Source of the DNA: Zygnema cylindricum | Taxonomy: Eukaryota; Streptophyta; Zygnematophyceae; Zygnematales; Zygnemataceae | Length of the DNA: 64,000 bases | Reading direction: 5' to 3' | Assembly: GCA_037447655.1 (NCBI GenBank) | Contig: JBBHKE010002377.1 | Location: 45,367 to 109,366, forward strand | In this document: in pieces, positions 10,220 to 19,627 of the stretch | Layout of the letters: the number at the start of each line of letters is the position of its first letter | Position numbering within the stretch: the first letter of the stretch is position 1 | The notes under the pieces: model-generated | Databases searched by the model: none | Told to the model about the DNA's origin: nothing | Seen by the model: only the letters and a program-made list of their open reading frames with translations | Program-made: the position numbers and the translations under genes

Positions 10220-10760
10220 GTACCTGACTATGTACCCGTACTTTCTGGTACATTTGCGTACTGTCTTCGTACAATTCAGTACTTTAAGGGTTATTAAGGG
10301 GGTTTGAGGAATTTTACTATTTTAGGCTACATTCTCGTGCATTCTTATATTTCTGTCAAACAGCCAGCTTTTATTCGTACATCTACGTACAGTGTTCCTA
10401 TGTTTTTGTACTTTTGACGGTTATTGTTTTGAGATATTTGGGGTACATTTTCGTACGTTTCCGTAAATATCAATTATACGGACTTACATATTTCGTACAT
10501 CTACATACATCGTTCGTATATTTCAGTACTTTTAGGGTTACTAAAGAGGGGATTTTAGGGTGTTTAGGGTAATTCCCGTGCATTTCGTACATTCCAGTAA
10601 ATTACAGTACAACGGCCTTACATTATCCGTACTCCTAGGTTTTTTAGGGTGCACCTTTCGTATAATTCCGTACATTTTCGTATGTTTCTCGTACTTTCTA
10701 AGATTTTTTAAGGATTTTTTAGGGTTAAGGGGACGGTTTTCGTACGTTTTCGTACATTGT
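10220..10760. repeat. GTAC-rich degenerate direct repeats
   Basis: CGTAC/GTACG recurs every 20-40 bp. A longer unit (CAGTACTTT, AGGGTTA, then TTTAGG and CGTGCATT) appears at about 10268-10355 and again at about 10515-10600. It reads as a diverged tandem array, non-coding. Confidence 0.5.
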
Positions 10761-10899
10761 ATAGCGAAAGCTAACGAACGGTACGAAAGTAACGAATACT
10801 ACGTAAAAATCGTAAAAATGTCAAAATTCGTACGAATAGGACAACTAGGAAAAAAACCAAAATTTCAGGAACCCAAATTAGAGTTATACACTCTAATAA

Positions 10900-11850
10900 C
10901 GATTCGAGTGTAGTAACTTAGGGCGTGTTCCCATGAGTTCAAGTAAGGGTTTTTTTCCGTCGTTTTCACAGAAAATGGGACTTCCAACGAGAAAATATTA
11001 CGCCGTACGAAAAATGGGCAAAAACACAAGTACATTTTGCATCATCTTGGAACTTGGAAGGTACGACAATTTGGCGTTATTATCATCGCGACCCACTTCC
11101 AGCGCATCTTCACACTTGTAACGGAATCAAATCGCGATCTGATTTTAACCAAAATACACGCTATCGACGAATAGAAAGCAGGTATTGCACGCGTGAAACG
11201 TCTTCGAAATTTTTTGAACGAGGGAGAGTACACGCTTTTTTTTTACATGCTCGTCACGCGCATGTACGTACAAAAATGACAAGCATGTACAGAAAAAAAA
11301 TCGTTGGGGTCTCGGACCTCCACTTTCATTCATGGGTCCTTTGCAAAAATTTACAACATCCTCGTCTCTCCCCATCTTTTTCATTCGACCGGTCCTCTTT
11401 CTCTCATCCCTAAATGAAATGCAGCAATGATAGTATCAAATGAAAGATATATTTTTTTTCCTTTTTTTTTAATATTTTTGGTCTCATTTTGATGGCTTAT
11501 CGAATGATAAATGGTAAGAAAAAGAAATCGGGAAGCCATGGCGGAAAGTTTACGTGTTGATGACGTCATAAGGTAGCATGACTTCGCAAGGTAGCATGAC
11601 TTCACAATGTCACAAAACCCTAAACATCTACGATGTCACAAAAAACTCGACGTCTACAACCGTCGCCGTTTTTGTAGACGTCACTAATTTTAGGAAGTTT
11701 CGTAGTCGTCTACATTTCGTTTCGTACTTTCGTAGGCTGTCGCATATTTTGTAGACGTCTACACCTGTCACATATTTGAAGTAATGAAGGCGCAACTAAT
11801 GATTGACATAAGAACACTTTGAAAAGTACACCGTAAAATCTGCGTTAAAA
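10900..11850. other. Non-coding, with a short perfect hairpin
   Basis: No supportable gene. GACGTCTACAA (11649-11659) and TTGTAGACGTC (11672-11682) form an 11-bp perfect stem around a 12-base loop, and GTAGACGTCTAC recurs near 11752. A 17-bp direct repeat (GGTAGCATGACTTC) lies at about 11570-11602. Confidence 0.4.
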
Positions 11851-12338
11851 TCCAAAGTACACCGCCAATCGTTATTAGCGTGTAAGTTTTTTTAGGGTAT
11901 AAAAATAATTACCGTGGTGTACGCTATTTAAGAATTTGAAAATTTTGGAAAAAATCATACATTCTAATTGTTTGGTTATGGTAATTTGGATCTTTGAAAA
12001 AAAAAATGTCGGGCGCAAACATGCTTACACTAATATAGGTCTTCGTACAAAATCTGACAGATTGTACACAAATCGTACATTCACACGGTCGAAACGCGGC
12101 TGTCGGACGAATATGTGCGAGCGGGATTTTTTACGACCTGGTTTTTTTTCCTTTTTAGAACGCACATTCTCATGCGTCCGCGGTTACTAATTTAATTCAT
12201 ATTTTGTAAATTTTTACTTGAAAAGGTACATTTATGTACGGTCTGACATCGACCGTAAACCACACTATTTATATCTTATTGTACTTTCGTTCTTTACGCT
12301 ATTTTGTACTGTACCTTCATTAACGTAAAGGAAAATTT
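11851..12338. repeat. ~480-bp dispersed repeat, copy 2, cut by LTR A
   Basis: Starts GTACACCGCCAATCGTTATTAG, parallels copy 1 at 9628, and is nearly identical to it over the final 150 bp. It stops exactly where the copia LTR begins at 12339. In copy 1 the sequence continues past this point, so the LTR inserted into the repeat. Confidence 0.7.
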
Positions 12339-13528
12339 TGAAACTCTGAGACCTCCATTGGCCCTCAGAGTATGCAGATCCAAAAGAAGCTAATCTAGAT
12401 AGTGCCGACTCCAAGTTAATATAAACCCAAGTGACTGACCCCTTGACAGTCAGAACCCCAATATGGATTCACCCCTGTGAAATAACACTTTCTGTGTGCT
12501 CAGTTCCACCACAGAATGCAAAGTTAGAATATGAGATTTGGACACATTCACCCACTTTGACTTTCCCTTGGAAATGCAGCCACCCTGGCAGACAAAAACT
12601 CTGACCGACTACACCCCTGTGTAGCCTGAACTCCCCTGAGTCCGCAGCAAAAAGAATCACTGAAAATGGTCAAGTAAATTGATAGTTATGGCTGATCAAA
12701 GTTTGCCATTTATACAAGGTGCTCTCTGGGAGAGACAGCTATCTACCCAAAATTTTCTAAGTCCTATTCCCCCTCTAAAACTCTATCTACTGAAGTACGG
12801 CACCAATCAAATTACTGTGTCGTACAGAAAAGTACAGGTGCCGGTGTACTTTCTGTACGGCCATTGTACAACATGGGTAAATTGTCGACACGTGTCATAG
12901 CCGGATTTGTTTCCGCAATCTCCGGAGTCGCCGCAATCCAACATTGTCTCGCCACGTGTCATATGACGTGGCGATGGATGAAAAACGCCAAAAGTACATG
13001 TTCCGTGATCGCGGCACCTATCGTGGCCGTCCGATCAAACCGGATACAATTTTAGTCGTTGAAAATACGCGCGCGATATTTGTTTCGCGTTCGAAACAAA
13101 TGCGCGGTATCCGTTTCATAAAATACATTAAATTGTACTCCGTACTATACAAAACTGTATCTATGTATTGCGTATCTATTTCCCGTTATACGAACTAGTC
13201 TACGTGTAATAATGTAAATATCTGTAATACCTAATGTACTCTAGCACTGCTTTAGTCATATTGATTAAAGCTAACTGCTAGTTGGACGGAAGAAAGGTAC
13301 CTGGATCAAATCCTGGATCCGTCAATATTTTAGATAACTCTATCAAGATTGGCCTTCCTGTCCTCTTTGGACAGCCTAGGCATCCATGGATCCAACTCCT
13401 CCTCAAGTCTTCAGTGACTGCGACAAGTGTGGGGACTTGAGTGAAGAGTTAGAGGCAGGCTGTCACTGTCCCCTTTTTGCCTTTTATATTTACAAACTCT
13501 AGACCTAGCAAATACTTAAATTTCAACA
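12339..13528 (-). mobile_element. Copia element A, 3' LTR
   Basis: 1190 bp, written TGAAACTCTG...TTTCAACA on the plus strand. Read on the minus strand it starts TGTTGAAA directly after a polypurine tract (AAATAAGGGGAG, 13529-13540). In element sense: SINE-like antisense unit (about 13490-13249), CACGTG boxes (near 12955 and 12890), CCAAT box (near 12803), TATA box TATAAAT (12714-12708), then R/U5 with GATTCTTTTTGC and a GACTC/GAGTC palindrome. A hairpin ACTCTGAG/CTCAGAGT (12343-12371) closes the end. LTR type and orientation are clear; exact R borders are inferred. Confidence 0.85.
13249..13490 (+). other. SINE-like tRNA-head unit inside LTR A (antisense to the element)
   Basis: Plus strand: an A-box-like TAGTCATATTGATTAAAGC, then GACGGA...TCCGTC flanking a B-box-like GGATCAAATCC (about 13303-13313), then a hairpin CTCAAGTC/GACTTGAG around a loop containing AGTGACTGCGACAAGTGTGG (about 13403-13441), and finally CTTTTTGCC (13482). 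A box, B box and a T-run are the parts of a Pol III unit. Equivalent units lie at 15727-15955, 20335-20575, 22121-22350, 26616-26840 and 58688-58935 (plus), and at 25397-25160, 28845-28600, 31800-31570 and 33070-32830 (minus). Transcription is not shown. Confidence 0.45.
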
Positions 13529-14197
13529 CTCCCCTTATTTTCTAGTCTACTTACTTTCAACTCCCATCAAAAACAACAAATACATATATATATATATTTT
13601 TCTTTCCTTTTTCCTTTTTCCTTCATGAAGCTTCAAGCGAATATTTTTATATTTAAGAAAGTGTATTAGATGACCAAAAATAATTTCATCTTGTCGATCA
13701 TACATTTTATTTTGCATGCCACTTTTCAAAAATTCGATCAAAGATTTTATCCACCTCCTTCCCTTTTCATCCAACCAAAATCTACTTTCTATTTTGCATT
13801 TCCAACAATCAGCCCCATCCCCAACCTGCAACACATACCCGGATGATAACCCTTTTACAGGCACATCTTCACAAGAGACATCACACCAAGTAGTGATGTC
13901 AAATCCATCCACCTCCAAATATTCCCAAAAACCACTAGTCCCCCTAAGTTCCTCATAAGATCTACATCTTCCGTACACATATTTTTATCCATGATAATTA
14001 CCCCATTTTCTGAACTTCCCTCACTGTCTCCCATGGAATTCTTTCCACTATCACTTTCTATTTTAATTCCAAATAAATATTTTTTCTCCCCTAAACCTTT
14101 AGTCAAATATTTCTCTTCTCCCCTATCCTTTAAAACCCCCTCTAGAATTAATTCTCCCCTTTCCTCGGAATCCGTTGAAGTCTCCCTTTCCGACCAG
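13529..14197 (-). pseudogene. Copia A pol remnant (RT end and RNase H)
   Basis: Minus strand, reading down: an RT block LGEKKYLFGIKIE (near 14096-14058), then DLTSLLGVMS and DITTW, SGYVLQVGDGADCW, which match the start of copia RNase H. The middle of RT/RNase H is deleted, and the remainder has several frame changes. No catalytic set is complete. A similar internal deletion is present in element O at 43848-44100. Confidence 0.7.
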
Positions 14198-15113
14198 TGT
14201 TGAAAAGAGGTAATTAATAGTTCACTTCCCTATTTTAGTTTTGTTTTAAAGAAAGAGAGTGAGGATCAAAGGCACGCCATGGCTGCCACCATATTTAGAA
14301 AGTGGCAGTTTTTGCAGATAAGGGTATTTTGGCTAAAATGATGCCTAGGTCTAGATTTGAACCTGCGACCTCTAGACTCTTTAGAGCCTAACGCCTTACC
14401 CATTAAGGCGTTACGAAACGATACACATGACGGGTTTCATAAATATATAAAAATTAACGAAACAGCTAATTAACAGCAGACTAACCAAAATGAGCAATTT
14501 CTGCATGTACGCGAATCTGAACCGTGTAAAATATGTTTTGATCGGACGGGCGGCATTATAGCCGCCACGCGAAGTGAGCTTTTCGGCGGCATACGGATAT
14601 AGCGTCACGCGGTGCCACGTGGCGCCACATTATTTGATACCGGAGAAGATGGGAGGAGGAACCATGGCTTCCGATATGACAGGTGTCACCTTGTAGACCT
14701 TGTCGTACAATAGTTGTACAATAAGTACATCGCCCATTGTACCTTCTTGTACTTTATAGTGTTCCTATTGGACTAGGGTTTAATAGTAGGTAGTCGTGAG
14801 TAGGCAGACCGAGACTTAGTAATATTTAGGTACCTCTCTCTCTAAGAGAGCGTGTAACTATAAAGGTCATCTTTGACCAGCCATAACTTACTGCTCGGGT
14901 GAGCAAATTCAGTGATTCTTTTTGCGTTTGACTCAGGGGAGTCTTGTCCTCACAAGGGTGAGCACGTCTTGTCCTCACAAGGGTGAGAGTGCTCAGAATA
15001 TTTGTGTGCCTGGGCGGCGCTTATTCAGCGGGAAAGTAGAAGGGGCAAATATTATCCTAGAGGCTTTACATAGGCTGCTCATTCTGTGGGTCAATGGAGA
15101 CCACAGAATTTCA
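14198..15113 (+). mobile_element. Solo copia LTR nested in element A
   Basis: TGTTGAAAAG at 14198 to AATTTCA at 15113, 916 bp, plus orientation. It carries a minus-strand tRNA-like block with a B box (GGTTCAAATCT, 14362-14352), a CACGTG box near 14618, a TATA-like ACTATAAAGG near 14857, GATTCTTTTTGC near 14916 and a perfect 9-bp hairpin ATTCTGTGG/CCACAGAAT (15081-15109). It lacks the AGTGACT hairpin found in most others. There is no matching 5-bp duplication, so the flanks have changed since insertion. Confidence 0.75.
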
Positions 15114-15304
15114 GTTTCCAAAATATTTATGAAACTATCCTCAATATTTTGAACTTCCTCAAGTATCTCCTCTCTCTTTACTTCCCTTGTACCTCCAAAA
15201 GCACACTGTTGCCTTCGTCCAATTTCTGTGTACTTTTCTCTCTTCCCCATTCTACCGATGTGAAGAAGCTCCAATTTTTCTTCATCCTCTTTCTCCTCTT
15301 CCTC
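15114..15304 (-). pseudogene. Copia A gag C-terminal fragment
   Basis: The minus strand encodes an acidic Glu-rich stretch, then GRRQQCAFGGTRE, which aligns with the gag-protease linker of element N (RRQKCALGAIREA). About 60 codons survive between the nested LTR and the truncated LTR at 15305. Confidence 0.6.
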
Positions 15305-16004
15305 AAGTACAGGTGCCGGTGTACTTTCTGTACGGCCATTGTACAACATGGGTAAATTGTCGACACGTGTCATAGCCGGATTTGTTTCCGCAATCTCCGG
15401 AGTCGCCGCAATCCAACATTGTCTCGCCACGTGTCATATGACGTGGCGATGGATGAAAAACGCCAAAAGTACATGTTCCGTGATCGCGGCACCTATCGTG
15501 GCCGTCCGATCAAACCGGATACAATTTTAGTCGTTGAAAATACGCGCGCGATATTTGTTTCGCGTTCGAAACAAATGCGCGGTATCCGTTTCATAAAATA
15601 CATTAAATCGTACTCCGTACTATACAAAACTGTATCTATGTATTGCGTATCTATTTCCCGTTATACGAACTAGTCTACGTGTAATAATGTAAATATCTGT
15701 AATACCTAATGTACTCTAGCACTGGCTCTAGTCATATTGGTTAAAGCTAACGGCTAGTTGGACGGAAGAAAGGTACCAGGATCAAATCCTGGATCCGTCA
15801 ATATTTTAGATAACTCCATCAAGATTGGCCTTCCTGTCCTCTTTGGACAGCCTAGGCATCCATGGATCCAACTCCTCCTCAAGTCTTCAGTGACTGTGAC
15901 AAGTGTGGGGACTTGAGTGAAGAGTTAGAGGCAGGCTGTCACTGTCCCCTTTTTGCCTTTTATATTTACACACTATAGACCTAGAAAATACTTAAATTTC
16001 AACA
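15305..16004 (-). mobile_element. Copia A, second LTR (truncated 5' LTR)
   Basis: Nearly identical to 12832-13528 over 700 bp, including the tRNA-like block (15727-15799), the AGTGACTGTGACAAGTGTGG loop and the terminal TTTCAACA. The first 493 bp (R/U5), the primer site and most of gag are missing. It begins TGTTGAAA on the minus strand immediately after the RT codons of element B, so element A inserted into B. Confidence 0.8.
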
Positions 16005-16292
16005 GTCTTCCGATGCTGCTAAACTACGAAGAATCCTCACGGATGGGAATCGAACTAGCGGAGCAAAGGTCTCCTCATAATCTATCCCTTCTTTATGGGT
16101 GAACCCTTTTGCCACCAGCCGAGCCTTATATCTCTCGATGGGTTTATATGGGTTCAGTTTCAATTTAATTACCCATTTATACCCAATAGGTTTTCTGTGA
16201 GGTGGACAGTCCACCAGCTCCCAAGTATTTGCCTCCATGATTGAAGCCATCTTATCATTTATGGATCTAACCCATCTTTCTTTCTCTAGACT
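16005..16292 (-). pseudogene. Copia B reverse transcriptase fragment
   Basis: The minus strand encodes the N-terminal part of the copia RT (RVT_2 type): [66 protein letters not shown]. The frame ends where the LTR of element A begins at 16004, so the catalytic YxDD region is missing. The upstream side is interrupted by the 548-bp insertion. Confidence 0.85.
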
Positions 16293-16840
16293 TGTCAAGC
16301 TCATGTGCTTCACAGGCACCCCTTTTATCTTACCAAGGATTCTCGGGCCCTTTTTCCTCTGTACGGTCCTTAAGTACAAGAAAAAGAGCGCACTCAGCGG
16401 GACCAGATTCTTCTATTCTCCTAACTGAACGGAACGCACTTTATTTCACGCCTAAAAGGTAATCCTTTTTGGGGCTCTGGTTGGGTTTCTTCCAGGGGTC
16501 GATTACCAAAATCTTTTGTACCAGGATAGTGGATTTTGAGAGGATTTTTGTTAGGCTTCCAACAGATAGTCACAAAATCAAGGACCCGGCTCCACCTCTA
16601 AGGGTTCCCTCCTTTCCCCCGTCCAAGAGGGGGAAGAAGAGGGGGGAGGGGATATCTTTTCGCCCTCCCCAAGCATTCATCCCCACCTTTGCATGCATGC
16701 TCACAAGAACAAGGTGAGCACCATTTAGCATAAGCATAGTTGTGGGGAGCATTCGCATTCTGGGGAAGGGTGTTTGCAGGACTCCAATGCCGATTATCCG
16801 GGCAGTGGGCCCTCCTCTGATGTTTCCGGCAGGCTCGACA
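16293..16840. mobile_element. 548-bp inverted-repeat insertion in element B
   Basis: Bounded by TGTCAAGC (16293) and GCTCGACA (ending 16840), imperfect inverted repeats (TGTCAAGC and TGTCGAGC), and flanked by GACT on both sides (16289-16292, 16841-16844). Element C at 23966 shows the empty site (TTGACTGTCC). No coding domain is recognised. Its sequence is GC-richer than the surroundings, with a purine/pyrimidine tract near 16620-16650. It is a non-autonomous DNA transposon of unknown superfamily; the 4-bp duplication is the main clue. Confidence 0.65.
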
Positions 16841-18017
16841 GACTATTCATTGCCTCCAAGTATTAGTGAGGCTCATTTGAGTGAGAAAGCTTTGTTACCT
16901 TGTGAATAACCTGTTTTTCTTGAAGCCGTTTGCTCCTCGTCTGTCCTCCCTCAAAGTCCAAAGCTAGAATGGAGGGAAGTCTTCGATTCCTCCAAATCGT
17001 CTCATTAGCTCCCCTTTCCATGGAAATCGGTTCTGACTCCTCTTCCTCTCTCACATCAAAGTGTGTAGGAATATGAGGAGATTCTGGTATATCTCCCCCA
17101 TCTTTTATCTACCCTGAATTTGCAATCATGTTTTCACTTGTGTCCCTTTCGAAAAGGTCTAAGTCCTCCTCACTCTCGGACTCAAAACTGATTCTGATTT
17201 TCTTTGTGTATTTGAAAGGATCAAAAGACTTACCTTCATCCATGACAACTACATGCTTTACTAGAATGATATCTTGTTTAGATAAGTCATAGACTCTATA
17301 TCCATTGACATTCTCATCATATCCCACAAAATATCCCGGTTTCCCTTTAGCATCTAATTTCCAGTTTTTCTTATATGTGTTAAGACTGTAAACTTGACTA
17401 CCGAATACTTTCAATTGAGTAATATTCGGTTTCCTCCCAACCCATCTCTCATAAGGGGTCATTCCTTTAACATCAGTGGTGAGGACTTTATTCTTAATGC
17501 AGTAAGCGCAGTTCATGGCCTCTGCCCAGAATCTTCTTCCTATTTTCTTATCTGCCAGCATGCTGCACACACTATCTCCCAAAGTCCGGTTTAACCTCTC
17601 AGCTACCCCATTCTCATCAGGATTACTCGGTACAGTTTTCTGATGTTGAACTCCCGCATCTCTCAAATAATCCTCAAATTGGTTAGAGGTGTACTCTCCC
17701 CCATTATCACTCCTTATTCTTTTAAATGGGGGTTTCGTGCAATTTCTCACTCTAGGCTTTGTATTCTTTAAAGTATTTTCGTGTTTCAGACTTTGTTTTC
17801 AAGAAGTAGACTCTAAATATCTGGACTAATCATTGGTAATTGTCATTATATACCTCTTTCCCCCAACCAAAGGCACTCGTGCAGCTCCCAAGATATCTGT
17901 GTGGACCAGATCTAGTACTTTCTCACCTCTATATGTGGTTGTTTTGGGAAAGGGAAGTCTAAGAGCCTTACCTTGGGCACAACCACTACAATAATCCATC
18001 ATTTCATTATCCCCAAA
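16841..18017 (-). pseudogene. Copia B integrase and linker
   Basis: Minus strand. The integrase core carries SDNGGEYTSNQFEDYL and, 35 residues on, NGVAERLNRTLGD (about 17710-17570), giving the second Asp and the Glu of the D,D-35-E triad. Then FWAEAMNCAY, TPYERWVGRKPN, KVFGSQVYSL, GYFVGYDE and the C-terminal GKSFDPFKYTKKI typical of copia integrases. The linker to RT (FEGGQTRSKRLQEKQ) ends at the insertion. Upstream, at 17751-18000, the part with the first Asp survives in a different frame with stops. Confidence 0.85.
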
Positions 18018-18560
18018 CTAAATGCCTTCTACTACACCTAGCTTCTTCATTTCCCTCAGCCTGTCAAAGTGCACTTGTCCCAAACGCTTATGCCATATCA
18101 TCAAGCTCCAAACACCACCATAGTAAACACTTTTCTTTTCATTACTCAGGTTAAGCCTAAACATTCCTTGGCTACCTTTATCTGCTGTGAAGTTGACTTC
18201 ATCTCCATACTTAGCGGTAAAGACTCCCTTTCTCGTGAATGTATCAAAATCCTTTTCATCTAATATAGAAGTAGACACAAGATTCTTACTCAAATAAAGA
18301 ATGTAGAGCACATCTGAGAAGGTGAGAATGGAAGTCTTACCCTCCACTAAGACTTTCACATCTACCGGGCCCAATAGATATGTGGTAACTACTCTCCCAT
18401 CCCCAAACTCTATTTCCACAGTAGGGATCTTTCTAAGCTTAGTGAAGAGATTCTTCTCACGACACATATGCATGGATGCACCTGAGTCGATGATCCATCC
18501 CTCCTCTGGAGCTTCCCGAATGGCTCTAAGGGCACACCTCTTTTTCCGATGGATGTCTTT
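18018..18560 (-). pseudogene. Copia B protease and GAG-pre-integrase region
   Basis: The minus strand encodes the aspartic protease signature GWIIDSGASMHMC (near 18507-18469), a VEIEFGDGRVV block and the pre-integrase domain (LMIWHKRLGQVHFDRLREMKKLGVVEGI). A zinc-binding His pair is visible, and the two Cys fall just downstream at about 17999-17970. Frames are broken between the protease and gag. Confidence 0.85.
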
Positions 18561-19627
18561 CTCCTTTAGATTCTCATCAAGAAGAAGCTCCCCATCCTCC
18601 TCCTCGGAGGACTTGTCCTTCTTGGTCTCTCATTTCACCCGTGTGACCACAAGTGCTTTCTTCTTTCTTCCGGAAGAACCTCTTCCACGATTTTCTTGAA
18701 GCCTCAGCTGTGATAGTTTGATGCAATCAGCTATGAAGTGCCCTGGCTTTTTAAATAAATGACAAATGCCCTTTGGAGTCCTCGGTTCTCCAGATTGATC
18801 CTTTTCTCCTTTGAAGTTGTTGTACGGCTTCTTCGGATCCTTTTTCTACAGGTGCGTTCTAGCAGCTAGAGCTTGAATGCTCTTTCCTCCTCTCCGGATC
18901 TCAATGGTGTTTTCTTGCACCAGTATCATTTGGACCACGGTGTTCAACTTCCAAGCACTATCATCAATTTCTTCCACTCGGTACACTATATTTTCATACT
19001 CTTCCGGCAGCTTTATGATGAGGGTGTTAACTTTCATCTTCATAGTGCCTGTCCATCCAGCACTTTCCATCTCCATGTAAAGACAAGAGAGATCTTTGCA
19101 ATAGTCCAACATCTTTCCTCCTTTGAAATTGTAACTCGTCAGCCTTTGCTCAGCCAGTTGGAGATCTTGAATGGTGCCAGCTATATAGATCTCCACTAAG
19201 GTCATCCACAACTCCTCGGCCTTGAAGATGTGAAGGTGAGAAGTTGTCAAAGCTTGAGTGAGGTGTCTCACAATGAAGTGTCTGGCATTCATGTTGGTGT
19301 ACTCCCACATCTGAATGTCGTTTTCCTCGGTCTTCACCGCCACCGCTCCAAATGCCATGGCGATAGGAGTGATTTGTGTCTCCTTTCCTTTCCCCTTTTT
19401 GGACAAATTGTTGTCCCTATCATTTGTATCCTCCGTTGAAGGAGATCTTGCTGCAGAAAAACCTCACTCCTCCACACCCTGGTGGAGTTCCTTGAGGTGG
19501 ACGTTTCACTTGCCCCCTCACAGTACCCCAGTATCGTTTCTCACATGATGCCCGTGTCATCATAGCTTTCCAGTAAATGAATCCAGATGCGTTGAATATG
19601 GGCACCCTAGAGGGTGGGCCCATAACC
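18561..19627 (-). pseudogene. Copia B gag
   Basis: Minus strand. Gag starts in or just upstream of the primer site (VMGPPSRVPIFNASGFIYW, 19624-19568). The capsid-like segment follows (NMNARHFIVRHLTQALTT, AEELWMTLVEIYIAGTIQDL, KGGKMLDYCKDLSCLYMEME, KLPEEYENIVYRVEE). The nucleocapsid zinc knuckle near 18770-18725 is partly degraded. One frame change near 19410 separates the first block from the rest. Confidence 0.85.
19615..19627 (-). promoter_or_regulatory. Primer binding site of copia B (initiator tRNA-Met anticodon arm)
   Basis: On the minus strand, GGTTATGGGCCCA directly follows the LTR. It is complementary to the anticodon arm of animal initiator tRNA-Met, the half-tRNA priming mode known for Drosophila copia. 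The ATG inside it is in frame with gag. The same 13 bases occur at 24686-24698, 47717-47729 and 57930-57942, with one change at 61312-61324 (GGTTATTGGCCCA). Confidence 0.85.

Noticed and set aside
11145-11413. Small genes on either strand
   Set aside because: Overlapping short frames with no domain, codon bias or splice context.
13991-14203. Plus-strand open frames opposite copia pol (also near 18322, 46941, 54348, 63372)
   Set aside because: They are antisense shadows of gag/pol on the other strand with no independent domain.
14342-14412. Genuine tRNA gene
   Set aside because: A/B boxes are present but the cloverleaf is incomplete (no proper acceptor and anticodon arms), and the block recurs in LTRs.
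16469-16717. Host exon captured in the 548-bp insertion
   Set aside because: The plus-strand frame is short, of low-complexity composition and has no recognisable domain.
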